Both the position numbers and the translations under genes were made by a program. A stretch of 64,000 nt of DNA, from assembly GCA_015227615.1 (NCBI GenBank), contig JAALGZ010000073.1, positions 48,403 to 112,402 on the forward strand, in the 5' to 3' direction. Positions 34,415 through 45,164 of this stretch are shown here, piece by piece. The notes under the pieces are model-generated. The model saw only the letters and a program-made list of their open reading frames with translations. It did not search any database and was not told the DNA's origin. Numbering within the stretch: position 1 is the first letter of the stretch; the number at the start of each line of letters is the position of its first letter. Source of the stretch: Labyrinthula sp. Ha (lineage: Eukaryota > Sar > Bigyra > Labyrinthulida > Labyrinthulaceae).

Positions 34415-34465
34415 TTTACTTTCCGTTAAGGATTCCTTACCGTTTATAACGGTAAGCAAAAATTA

Positions 34466-37400
34466 GGCCATTTTCTTCTTAGGAAAACTTATATAAATTT
34501 TGAGCAAAGCAGGACTGTTAAAAGGAATTCTGTTTTCAAACATGATTGCTTCCATGGCTAAGAAACTCAAACTTGGTAAAATGATAATTTCCCATACTGT
34601 CAACCATCATGCAACCCAAACTAAGAACCAGTAAAACAAGGTCACAAAACATTATTATATACATATAGAGAAGATCAGAAAAGAAGAAATAGTTGAATAG
34701 CTATAGTGAAAAATATAAGAAGATAGGGGCAAAATGCATAAGCAGAGCTAGAGTATATCAGAATACCAGGAAATTATATTCATTTGCACATTTCTGCTTT
34801 TCATTGCATGAATGTAGAATAGAAGTTAAAACCAATCAATACTTTACACAAAAAACGTGTGCATTGAAGTGGATGAGGCCAAACCAAACAAAACAAGGAT
34901 GAGGTCTGGGCTCAGAGTTTGCAAAGAGATGAGACTGAAGGGTAGGGTTGGCATTTTAGAAACGAACCTAACCCTGTACCTGAACAAAGCTTGTTGTCAA
35001 GTGTTGAGGTTAGGACGATGATTTACTGTTTAAAAAGGCATAATTTAACTCCGGCTCCATTATCCTATCATTTGACACAGTTTACTTTTCATGCACTACA
35101 TCTATTTATTCTGTTTTTCTCTGGGTCACTTATTTAATGGTAAAATGTTTAGGAGTAAAGATGTTGTTACCCAACTGGTGCACGTTATAGGAGACATAAA
35201 TCCAATGACGCCTTCATATTTCTGTTCCTCAAGTTGAGAAATGTAGCAATGGCTAGCTTGTATCCTTTTCATTTGATATGAAAAGAGCCAAAATTTCTTG
35301 GCTCACCTTCATTGTATTTTTATATTGACTAGAATTAGAATCTGGACACAGTATGCCCAACACAAGAAATAACCGATATTGACATTCTCTTGTTCATATC
35401 ATGAGAAAAAGCCCAAGATTGTCACAGGCACCTCTGTAGAGAATATGGCTTCTTAATAGCCATCTCTATGAAATATTAGCGACATCAAAAGAAAATTTGT
35501 TCTTCACCCCCGCTGAGGATAGTTAACATAAGTTTGCATGGCAGGTAACAGAAGAAGAAGTAATAGCTTGAGGTTGGTTTATCCCCCATTAGTCCACGAT
35601 TTAAAGTTTGCCTAGATAGTTACATTATACCTTCCAGATTCCATGTCTCATTGGTTCATATAGATTGGTCATCGTTAAGGTTGTCTTGATGGTCACGTTT
35701 ACTGACGGCTACTTCTCCGACCAGATCGTTTTTCAGGTAACTGTAATTTCAGAGTAAGAAACCTAGAATTCAATTGGTTCCATTTCTTCCGGAAAAGCTA
35801 ACTAAAATTTAATGGCAATGGAACCCATAGTTTTAATTTTGGAAGGCTTTATAGATAACGTAAAGTTGATAGAGGAAAACAGAGTAGTCTCACAACTTAT
35901 CAACATTATTTTCACATGTACTGGACTTTTTTCAAACACTCTCCTAAATACTGAAGAGCAGCCTTACCATTACACTACATTGTCTTCTAAGGAGTTCTGA
36001 ATTCAAAGACAATAGACGCGACCAGCACACAAGAGCATGGAAATCTAGTCAAGAGGCTTCGTTTTATGTTGAGGAAGAAATCTCTGGTTTTCGGTTCAGA
36101 TTTATTCTTGACGATGATAAATAAATCTCTGTTTTCAAACAATTTCGCGATTGGTATCATCATTACATGATCCTGAGATTCAGCATAGCAAAACTCAAGC
36201 CAGCAGCAAATTTTGTTTTTCTAGGATTAAAAGTGCGCAGCTTAGATTGTTAAACCTGAAATTCTTAGTTTACCATTTGAAAGACATATCATGTCAGCAA
36301 AGTTATTGTTCAGAAGCTACAAATGCACCTTGGTTCATAGGATGTTGAACAAGGAAGTAAAACTACTTAGTTTAAATGGAGTAATGGATTGGCTAATGTA
36401 AGTTGGATCAAAGTTGAAAGGCGACGGTGAGTGTTTTTTATGGACCTGTATCGAAGTTATGTTGAATTTTCATTGCTTTCCTTCTTTGAACATTTGAAAG
36501 AACTTAACTAAAATTGCTCATTGAAATATAAAGACTTTATTCAGGCGGAATGTACCCACAACATGAGAAAATACACCATGACTTGTATTATGGTCATCCG
36601 GGTTGACGAATCTGATAAATTGTCTATCTAAGGATAACATTCAAAGTCACTGAAGTTCTAAAGTGTACAATTTGTGCAGTTGAACGCTCTTATATGAATA
36701 AGCAGTGTTTAGTATTGATGAATGATGGTGCAGAAGTGTTTACAACTTTGTAAAACATCTTCAAAGTAAACATGTTCGGTACTATAAGTACCTATAACAG
36801 TTGAAAATCTCTTATCAAGAAGTTTTATAAAGATTAGCAAAGATATTTAGTCTGTTTGAAATAAAATTTTACACGAGATTTTTAGATGAGATAAAGAATT
36901 AGTTAAGCATTTAAAAAATATGAGGGAAACAGATAGTGTATCGAAGAATGCTTTAAATTTAGAATCAAAATTTCGAAATTATAGGCTTAAGTACAGCACA
37001 GTTAATGCCTAACACAATTTCCCCATAAGCTTCATCTCAACATAACGAGAACAAAGATATCTTGGTGCAGTGAAAAGAAAAACATGCTACATTTTCTCTT
37101 CTCAGCTAAATTCATGGGATATGCCGGACCACATCATGCATAAACAGCAACAGCAGTTAGAAACCATCCAAGGATCGAAGAAGTCATCCTTACTCAAGAA
37201 TAATATGTTACATTCTTGGAGATGGGGGTGACATTACGGCTTCAACAAGGACATAACTGTGAAGTGAATTCAGTGTTTTCAGCGATGCATGGAAATAAAA
37301 AGGTCCAAATCAAACACCCAGGAAAGCGCTGTGTCTTGGAGCTGAATAGGGAAATACAAACCTTTGAATGTGTCTTCCCTTGTCCTTGTAACATATCGTG

Positions 37401-38619
37401 CCACCATGTGGTCGTAATCTTTATAGTTACGTGGAAATGTGATTGTTAAATGCACATAATCTTCCTGAGGAACATTTAATGAGAACACTTCCTCTATATA
37501 GAGCAGCCTGTAAGAAATTTGCATTCTTTCCGCAAAAAGTAAAAAAAAACTACCCCTTGCTATTATGTAGATACTGTATGCCCACATTCTACACCACGTT
37601 AATATATGAACCTGATGAATTTGAACTGAGAAGTTCTAGATCTTTTAAGCGGAAATAGAGAATATTAAAAACTGACCGCGGTAATGAAACTCAGCCCAAA
37701 AAACAGAAGCGTTATGAATGACACTAGATTCCTCCCTCCAGTCACTTAATGCCTCACACAAGAACACGGAGTTGTAAAACCTTTCACAATTAGCTTTAAG
37801 ACCTAAAAAAGCAACAGAAAAGGAAACAAATAAATTTGGCAGCTGTTATGCTATTGGTACAGAAGTATGAGATCATAGAGTAGGGAGCACACGTTAACAT
37901 GTATTTATGAGAGAAAAAGAAATTTTACTTTGCGGGTACATCTCTTCCTCCAGCCTTTGTCCTGTTTCTTTTGAAGTACATTTTCTTTGGAACAATTATT
38001 AATTCCTCTGTGAAGTTTCGAATAGTACCCCTCCGTTCCATCTTTTTCCAAAACCTGACCAGAAACCCCATCTTATGCTGAAGTCCTACCTCCTACTGTT
38101 AAGCATCTGATATAGGTTGTGGTTAAGCTTTGTGTTGAATTTTGGTTTTTTTCTTCTTCCAGTGTAATATTAAACATATTCTACCTTCCCTTTTATCAGA
38201 CTTGTTTCAAAGATACATAATTTTCTTTCCTTTCTCTTCTGATTCAACTCATTTCTTTCTTTCATTTATTTCGTAATATTAATTTACTCATTATGAATTA
38301 TCGTTCTTCTTCAATAGATCTTTTAAAAATTTTAAATACCAAATAATGGTGTTTGTGTATTGATATTTTGGGGAATAAATATGCGACCCCCTAACCATAT
38401 GTGTTTCAAATAAGTTTTCTTCTTATAAAAAGAAATCTTTTACTTCATGCCACGTCATCAACATTTCTATATTTCTTAAATTGCTACTGACCATTTTCCC
38501 GCCCAAAAAAACAGATCCATCCCAAAAAAACAAACGGAAGAATCTATCTGCTGACAATATTTGTATTACGAAGTAAACTAAGCCGTTTAACATAAACAAA
38601 GAAAGCGTTTGGAAGATAA
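34466..38619. other. 4.2-kb gap before LETM1
   Basis: Only short frames without motifs (34693-34902, 36151-36348, 37216-37658). A TTTTCCCGCCCAAAA string (E2F-like core TTTCCCGC) lies near 38496-38510, about 110 bases upstream of the LETM1 start, in what must be its promoter. Confidence 0.55.
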
Positions 38620-41036
38620 ATGTATAAACGAAATTTGATTGCCATTGGTAGATATCTAGGTCAAGATAGAAATAATAGAAAATGTCCTGGTGTTCAGGTG
38701 AACTGGCTGTCAACGTTTCCTAACATTGAAGTGAATAGAAGTGGTGGTTTATCGCATATGCATGACGTTGCTGTTAATGCAAAGATTAATATATCCTCTT
38801 TCAATACTTTTGCTTCCTTGCACTCGGTGTACGGAAATAGAAGATTTAAGTCTAGCGGAAATTTGAGTCAAGCAGCTAAGTCCGTTGAGCCCGTTGAGGA
38901 CATTGTTGAAACTCCTGTCAAACCGAAGTCATCGGTAAAGTTTTATTTTTGTTGACATTAGGTTAAGCGGACGAAATCAAAAGTGAATAGAGCTAAATTG
39001 AAAAGATACAGGGAGTTAACACGAGATGTTTCAAGCTTTTCAGGAGAAAGAATAAGAAAGAATGTTTCATCACTTATTAAGTCAACTGGATCGGCGGCAG
39101 TGAGTTTAGTTAATGCAACAGGTAGAGGTCTTTTTCACGCTATCCGACATCCGTCGTCAATAGTAACTTGGTCTCAATCTGCTTGGCAGGCAGTGAAAGT
39201 ATCCTTTTCTCTTGAATTATACGTCTATAGTCAGAAGCAAGTCACTACTGGTCAGGAACAAAATTACTGGGTCTTGAAATTAGGACTTCTGTTAGATTGA
39301 TTAAAAAAAGGTTGGTGGGGTATAGTCTGACTAGACGCGAGAGAAACCAACTGACGAGAACTACCGCTGATGTGCTAAGAGTTATTCCGTTCAGTTTGTT
39401 CATAATTATTCCTTTCATGGAATTTGCGCTTCCTTTTGCACTGAGACTATTTCCTAATATGTTGCCTTCAACTTTTAGTGACCAGTACAAAGAGGAGCAA
39501 AAGATGAAAAATCAGCTTAAATTGCGTTTGGAGATGGCTGAGTTTTTGCAAGATATGGTTCGTCACGTATCAAAAGAAGCACTTAGAACATCAAAGGTTC
39601 CGAATGAATCTGAGCTCTCATCAGACAGCAAGAATGACCTTACAATTGAACAATTGGAAGTATTTATAGAAGACTCACGTAAAGGACTCGCAATTCCAGC
39701 GAACAGTTTGCAGAATATAACCATGCTGTTCTCCGACGATGTCATTATAGATAACATGAGTAGATCAGATCTGGTTCTTCTCTCAAGATACCTAGGCTTA
39801 AACACCTTTGGAGGGGTTAATCTATTGAGGTATCAAATTAGGCAGAAAGTAAACGCCATAAGAGAGGATGATCGTACAATCTTTTATGAAGGAGTGAAAT
39901 CTTTGAATCTGTTTGAGTTGCAGTATGCTTGCCAAGAAAGAGGAATGAGAGCCACTGGATTAAGTAAGAAGCAGTTAAGAGAGCAGTTAGATGCGTGGCT
40001 AAACATGTCGAGAAATAAACATGTTAGTATCAGTCTGCTTATTTTAAGCAGAGCTTTTGTTATTCACGATACACCTGATTCAACTGGGGAAGCTTATGAC
40101 TCTGCTGTGCAGCAAGCAATTGGTCAGTTGGATGAAGGTGTTACTAAGATTGCTCTTGCCGAGGGAGTAGAGGAGCTAGTTAAAGAAGAACGCATTAAAA
40201 TGGATGTTCAACAAGCTACCGAAATGAAACTAGAGGCAATAGAACTTCAGAATAAGATGATTGATGCAGAGAACATTGAGGCCAAGGAGGTTGAAAAGGT
40301 TAAAAAAGAAAAAATAAAGCCAGAAGGAAAGCATGAAGAGGTTGTAGAGAGTTCCTCAACAGAACTGAACGTAGAAGTTGAACCTATCATGAAGGATGCT
40401 GCGGTTGAATTGGATCCCATTGAAGAAAAAGAAATGGAAGAAAAAGAGTTCAAGAAAGTTGTCAAATCATTAAAAGAGGCCGCTGAAGACTCTGGTGTTA
40501 AGGAGGAACAGGAAAAGTTTGAAGAAGTTCTGGCTAAACAGGAAGAAATTGAGTTTAATGAAATACTTGCTAAAGAACAGGAACTAGAGGAAGAGGTACA
40601 TGTCTTAGAGGAAACCACTTCCCTGAGTAAGAATGTCGAGTCATCTCCTGTAGAGAAAATAACAACAGATGAAATTTTTGAGACTGCTCAGAAACTTCAG
40701 GAAATGAATGCTTCTAAGAAGGGTAAGCTGAGAAGTTTGCTTAACAAACAGCTCCAGAGGATGTTGGTAAAAATTCAAAAGGAGCTGGGTGAAGCTGAAG
40801 ATAAAATTGGCGATAAACTGAAACTGCTTGATTTAGATCGTGATGGTATTGTAACTACAGCCGAGTTACGCCAAACAATAGAAACGACATTCTGTGATAA
40901 GTATTCCCAAGATAGGGTTGATGCGATGATAAAAAAATTGGACTTAGACAATGACGGCATAGTAACTCTAGAACAAATAACCCAGATTCTAACTGTGCTA
41001 GAGCATGGAGACCAAAAGGCTGGTAATGTGGCTTAG
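38620..41036 (+). CDS. LETM1-family mitochondrial cation/proton exchanger with two EF-hands
   Basis: Inner-membrane protein that maintains mitochondrial K+/H+ (and Ca2+) balance. The CDS is join(38620..38934, 38962..39198, 39231..41036), 785 residues; the introns are 27 and 32 nt, both phase 0. The second splice restores AWQAVKSEASHYWSGTKLL, the hallmark block before the membrane helix. A basic N-terminus (MYKRNLIAIGRYLG) looks like a mitochondrial presequence. YSLTRRERNQLTRTTADVLR leads into one hydrophobic segment at about 237-255, then LPSTF. The ribosome-binding-like domain follows, including a SAP-like ACQERGMRATGLSKKQLREQ. Residues about 480-690 are Glu-rich coiled coil. EF-hand loops at 718-729 (DLDRDGIVTTAE) and 755-766 (DLDNDGIVTLEQ, Gln at position 12). 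Its stop lies 4 bp from the stop of the convergent channel gene. Confidence 0.95.
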
Positions 41037-41040
41037 ACAT

Positions 41041-42840
41041 TCACTTCTTTTTTGCCTTTTTTCTTTTAAACTCTTCAATCTTTCTTGTACTCTCTTGTCG
41101 CTGCTCTGCTACTTCTCTAAGTCCATCTAACTCTGATAACTCAGGGTACATCTCTTGTATCTTGAATAAATCATTTCTATGAAGTACGCTTACTTGCGCA
41201 TAGGTAAAGGCTCTAACTGTGGCAGTCCTCTTTGCATTTTTTTCTAATACTGCAATCTCTCCAAAAAACGAACCTGGACCGAGTAAATTATATACGGTTG
41301 TCTCTTCTCGATCCAAGGCCTGCAACTGACCTTGTACCACAAAAAACATTTCCTCGCCAACATCCCCAAATATAACCACGTAACCACCTGGTAGATACAG
41401 TTCAACTTTGAGTTTATCTATAATTTGAATCAAGAAACTTTCGTTTGCATTTCTAAACATTGGCACCTTGGAGAGCAAATCTCTGTTCACTTCTAGTAAG
41501 ACTTCAGTTCTAAGCTCTTTAGGGATTTTAGTTAACCATTCATTAGCCCCATCATCTGAACCATGGACAGCCCACCAGAATGCGTAACTGTTCTTCACCC
41601 GGGTTTGTAGCTGAGGAGCTAACCGCATATTCTGCATTGATGTCTTTAAGGTTTCTGATGCAGACCTCCATTTTGTTTTCTTCGCATTGAGCTTCTGCAG
41701 CAAAAGAGTTACTTCTCCTAAAAGGTAAGCCTGAACACAGATTCCAACCACACTGGCAATCACCGCAAACCATCTCTCCGTCATTGTAGAAAGATCAGAT
41801 CCTTTCCCAGTAAGGATCATCAATGACCCATGAAGATAAACGGTGTACCTTTCTGACATTGTGTAATTCTCGCTTGTCTGCTGGTTGACAAACCAGGTAG
41901 AATCTGGAGTTTGGGTTGCAAAGTAGAAGGAGATTGCACACCAGTGCAACCCGATCGCAAATGCTAATCCTGTTTTAATGCCTCCGGAGAAGTACCTTAA
42001 ACTTTGAGGAGAATCAGTATTTGGGAAGAGATATAGCTGCTTAAAAATTTTTCCTGCTGGGATTGCAAGGAACCATTTCCAAAATGATGGTAAGTTTAAT
42101 CCTTCGACATTGTAGAACAGAGATGCCTCTGGTGAGGAAATGAACTTGGCAAAGCCTGTTAAAGCAACTGCAAGATCAAAAATAAACCAAGTCTTCATGT
42201 AACTTAAAGCTGCCTTCTTTAGGTCAAGCTCCAGCTGCCCATTTTCTTTCCTGAACCCAGTTACAAAATTTACAAAGATGTCTAAGAAGTTAATTAGGGA
42301 ACAACATAGTGTTGTAATCATTGATTTTTCGAACGATCCGGGAAAAGCAAGGTAAAGAGGAAGCCTAAAAGCCAGGTAGATTGAAATCAATGTCATGAAA
42401 GCTTGCCAAAATTGGACTTCCCAGTAACTTGGCTCCAGAAACACCAACAAATCTCTTTCAGCATTTACACCAGCAGAAGAATTAACTGATGGTGTTACCA
42501 TGGCCTCTAATGTAGTCTTTTTCATCTGTGGATACTCGTACCGTACATAATGGCTTAATCCTAAGTCGGCAGCCTCAATCGACTCTTCTTCAGGTTTAAC
42601 ACGTGACCTTCGTCGCTTAAAGCTCTTTACGAGATTGACATTTGAGGGCCTTCTACCATTTCCAGATGCAGATCTCTTTAATTGCTTCATTGAATGTCTA
42701 CCACCTCTACGTGTTACTTGAAATGGAGAGTCATCAGAAGCAGAGACTTGATGTAATTTTTTGCTGCTTGGTTCTGCGTACGACTTCTGAAACAGGTTAC
42801 CGATCCCAATTACTGATCTCTTTGTCCGCCTTCCTGACAT
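41041..42840 (-). CDS. cyclic-nucleotide-binding six-helix cation channel
   Basis: Single-exon gene, 599 residues. A basic, Ser-rich N-terminus (1-90) is followed by six membrane segments at roughly 141-166, 174-196, 212-232, 250-272, 286-309 and 357-380. A C-linker follows, then a cyclic-nucleotide-binding domain at about 461-560 with YLPGGYVVIFGDVGEEMFF and the phosphate cassette FGEIAVLEKNAKRTATVRA including its Arg. Two features are unusual: S4 (SFWKWFLAIPAGKIFKQLY) lacks the spaced Arg ladder of voltage sensors, and the filter loop reads SLMILTGKGSDL (339-350) where relatives have GYGD or GET. The TERWFAVIASVVGICVQAYLLGEV segment after it aligns well with S6, so the loop is placed correctly. 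Ligand (cAMP or cGMP) and membrane are unknown. Confidence 0.9.
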   Translation of the reverse strand: MSGRRTKRSVIGIGNLFQKSYAEPSSKKLHQVSASDDSPFQVTRRGGRHSMKQLKRSASGNGRRPSNVNLVKSFKRRRSRVKPEEESIEAADLGLSHYVRYEYPQMKKTTLEAMVTPSVNSSAGVNAERDLLVFLEPSYWEVQFWQAFMTLISIYLAFRLPLYLAFPGSFEKSMITTLCCSLINFLDIFVNFVTGFRKENGQLELDLKKAALSYMKTWFIFDLAVALTGFAKFISSPEASLFYNVEGLNLPSFWKWFLAIPAGKIFKQLYLFPNTDSPQSLRYFSGGIKTGLAFAIGLHWCAISFYFATQTPDSTWFVNQQTSENYTMSERYTVYLHGSLMILTGKGSDLSTMTERWFAVIASVVGICVQAYLLGEVTLLLQKLNAKKTKWRSASETLKTSMQNMRLAPQLQTRVKNSYAFWWAVHGSDDGANEWLTKIPKELRTEVLLEVNRDLLSKVPMFRNANESFLIQIIDKLKVELYLPGGYVVIFGDVGEEMFFVVQGQLQALDREETTVYNLLGPGSFFGEIAVLEKNAKRTATVRAFTYAQVSVLHRNDLFKIQEMYPELSELDGLREVAEQRQESTRKIEEFKRKKAKKK

Positions 42841-44741
42841 TAAACTACTTTTTTACCAAACAGACAAATACCACCACGTAAAAGAATGCCTAGAAAAAAA
42901 TAAATGATTAATGAATATTAATTCAATATTAAAATGCCTACAAATTACAGGTTAGTGTTATGTTTCTAATATCTAGTTCAGGAAAGAAAACTGCAATGAG
43001 AAGATCATAATTACTCTATATTTTTGGCCTATAGGTTAAATGTTTGTTATAGAAACACAGGGACTAATGATTAATCTGTTCAGTTGCAACTTTATGTCCA
43101 TAAAGTTTCTGATATTAGTCTAAGGGCATTTGGTTAGTTCCAGAAAGTGTAGTACCATCTACTGTGAGGGAAACCAGCATATATTCTTTGACATATTATA
43201 GATCAATTGTTTAATGTATCTCGAACAACTGCTTCAACGCAACCAAAACAGTTAAGAAATACCTCTTAGTTAAGTACCATGAGCTCATTTTTCTTCAAAA
43301 TAACTAAGATTTGTAACCATTTATAGATCATTCATAGATTTAGTCAATCAGTTTTATGTTTTTTAGTGCGTCATATACTTGGTAGCTTAGTAGTTTCGAG
43401 AAGTTTAAAGGAATTTTGGAACACAGCCAGTCATCAGGAAACAAATGATTTAACCCCCCACGCCCACAGATGGTTTTGTACAACATATCATCACCGTCTG
43501 AGTTACTTAAGACTAGTCGACAGTCTAAGTAAAGTACTAGTAGATTGTAATGAGTTGTCGGTCCTATAACTCTACTTTTCTGACAGTGTTGAGATAATGT
43601 CTAAAACTATGTGAGGACTTGGTATTTTGGATTGTGTTCTATTATCCGAGGCATGAGGAATACTTTGAAACTATTAACTAAGTTCTGGATAGAGGCTTTC
43701 AATGAAAATGAAAAGGTTGTTGGTGGTAACTTTCTAGAAATAATTAATACTGTTCACTACTTTCGCAAAATACGACCTATTTGTGATAGACCAAATTGAA
43801 TTAATACCATCAAGATGAAAAAGTTCAGCAGGTGGTCCATGAGCATACGCAATCCTATGAAGTTTCCAACAAGGGAAGAAAACTTTCATTCTGTACCTAA
43901 TATAAATATATATATTACTGTCTTGCTCACAAATTAAAAGCGCACAGTTTGATGAAGTGCAAATAGGTTTAAACCATAACCATGTTTCTGACAATATATC
44001 CATGCAACCTTTGTAATATGGTTCATTTTAGGTTGACTAAATCTTGTTGAAAACAATTGCGTAATACAAGTAGGGTCACGAGTTGGAATATATCAATCAA
44101 CAATACAATTAAACTTGGACCTAAATTACTCCTATACGCAAGACTACCAAAGTTAAGTTGATGTCTTGGCACTTATTTGTACTTCTTAATGAAGTTAACA
44201 AGTTTAAGCAGAATCATTTTGACAAGGTCATTAATTCTGCTTTCTGTGGTGTTGTGGATGGTAACACCAGTGTTGAAGGAAGAGCAATCATTGCTGTCTT
44301 TCTATTTTATCTGTGGCTTAGATGCATAAGGAAGTTTCCTTCACTTAGATCAACATTTAACAACACTACTTAGGGGTGATGGGAAGACTTCACGAGAAAA
44401 GCATCCACATTTTAAGTAATCGAACAACATCCAATTGCGTTTCAAGGGGACCCGAAAATGAAAAGCCAGTTCCTTCGCTTTGACAAAACAAAACGCAATT
44501 TTTATTTCAGAAGTTGTAACCAAATCCCAAAATAGATAATTAACTTTTGGGAGGTGGTCTACGCTAGTACAAGCTTTTCGCATGAAAACATCTGTCTGGG
44601 AGGAAAGGGAATTTCTTCCAACAAAATGGCCAAAAGAAAATTATAATCCCACTGAAACTTGTGAAAATACCTGCCTTGCCCGCAGATGCATTACCAATAA
44701 TTCGCTCATAACTGATTTAAGTATTAAGCACCTCATAGGCC
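42841..44741. other. 1.9-kb gap between the channel gene and COX6A
   Basis: Short frames only, none with motifs. The left end holds the channel gene's promoter and the right end the 3' side of COX6A. Confidence 0.55.
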
Positions 44742-45068
44742 CTAATTAGCGCCCTCTGCCTTACATTTCTCCCAACATTTAATGTCGAACAGATCACAAT
44801 CACCACAGCTCCATGGGTACTTCTTCTTTCTAAATCTCAAATAAGAATATTGTGGAGTTTCTTCCTCATGATCATGGTGCCCTGCGAAATGCCAGTAAGC
44901 ATTAACTACACCTAACAAGCCCAATACTGGCAAAGCTCCCATAGTCACCTTTTTCCAGAATTCCATGGTTTTTACGTGCTCATCATGTGCTGCATCGGAA
45001 AATGCACGTCTTGGCATAGTTTGCAGACCTTTTGCTGCCGTTCTTCCACTTTGCAGGAGTCTAAACAT
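44742..45068 (-). CDS. cytochrome c oxidase subunit VIa
   Basis: Small nuclear-encoded subunit on the intermembrane side of mitochondrial complex IV. 108 residues, no intron. The N-terminus MFRLLQSGRTAAKGLQTMPRR is a typical presequence. A single membrane helix (about residues 41-61: KVTMGALPVLGLLGVVNAYW) is followed by the family's HFAGHHDHEEETPQYSYLRFR and KKYPW. The tail is distinctive: SCGDCDLFDIKCWEKC places four cysteines in a CxxC...CxxxC pattern. Animal and plant family members end with PWGDG-type sequences and lack these. In the intermembrane space the four cysteines could form two disulfides; this is inference. Divergent from TBCD with 96 bp between start codons. Confidence 0.95.
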   Translation of the reverse strand: MFRLLQSGRTAAKGLQTMPRRAFSDAAHDEHVKTMEFWKKVTMGALPVLGLLGVVNAYWHFAGHHDHEEETPQYSYLRFRKKKYPWSCGDCDLFDIKCWEKCKAEGAN

Positions 45069-45164
45069 TTACAATCCTTTTAGTCAATTTCTTTGTTATT
45101 TAATTGATTTTGTAATTTCCCAAAATACCCATTGCCCAAAATATTAAAAGATAACCGTTAGGAT
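45069..45164. promoter_or_regulatory. 96-bp divergent promoter between COX6A and TBCD
   Basis: The start codons of two oppositely transcribed genes are 96 bp apart, so both promoters and 5' leaders lie here. It contains ATTGCCCAAAATATT (45131-45145), identical to a 15-mer upstream of DGAT2, and a second CCCAAAATA just before it (45119-45127). Confidence 0.75.

Larger units (their letters stand above)
30216..34465 (-). mobile_element. hAT-like DNA transposon, copy B
   Basis: Begins TAGGGTTTCTTATCA and ends in a segment with CCGTTA/TAACGG hexamers, matching copy A end for end. Collinear similarity includes the TATA-like AATATATAAACACCA (31657 here, 20558 in A) and the two near-identical interior tracts. 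Between 33420 and 34320 the interior is unrelated to copy A. It lacks the EEP insertion and so shows the empty target site. No matching 8-bp flanks were found. Non-autonomous: the transposase is reduced to an unrecognisable remnant. Confidence 0.65.

Noticed and set aside
37216-37658. Cluster of short overlapping frames on both strands
   Set aside because: Compositionally plain, mutually overlapping, and without recognisable domains.
40247-40618. 123-codon Ser-rich frame on the minus strand
   Set aside because: Antisense of the Glu/Lys-rich coiled coil of LETM1, which always yields Ser/Phe-rich shadow frames.
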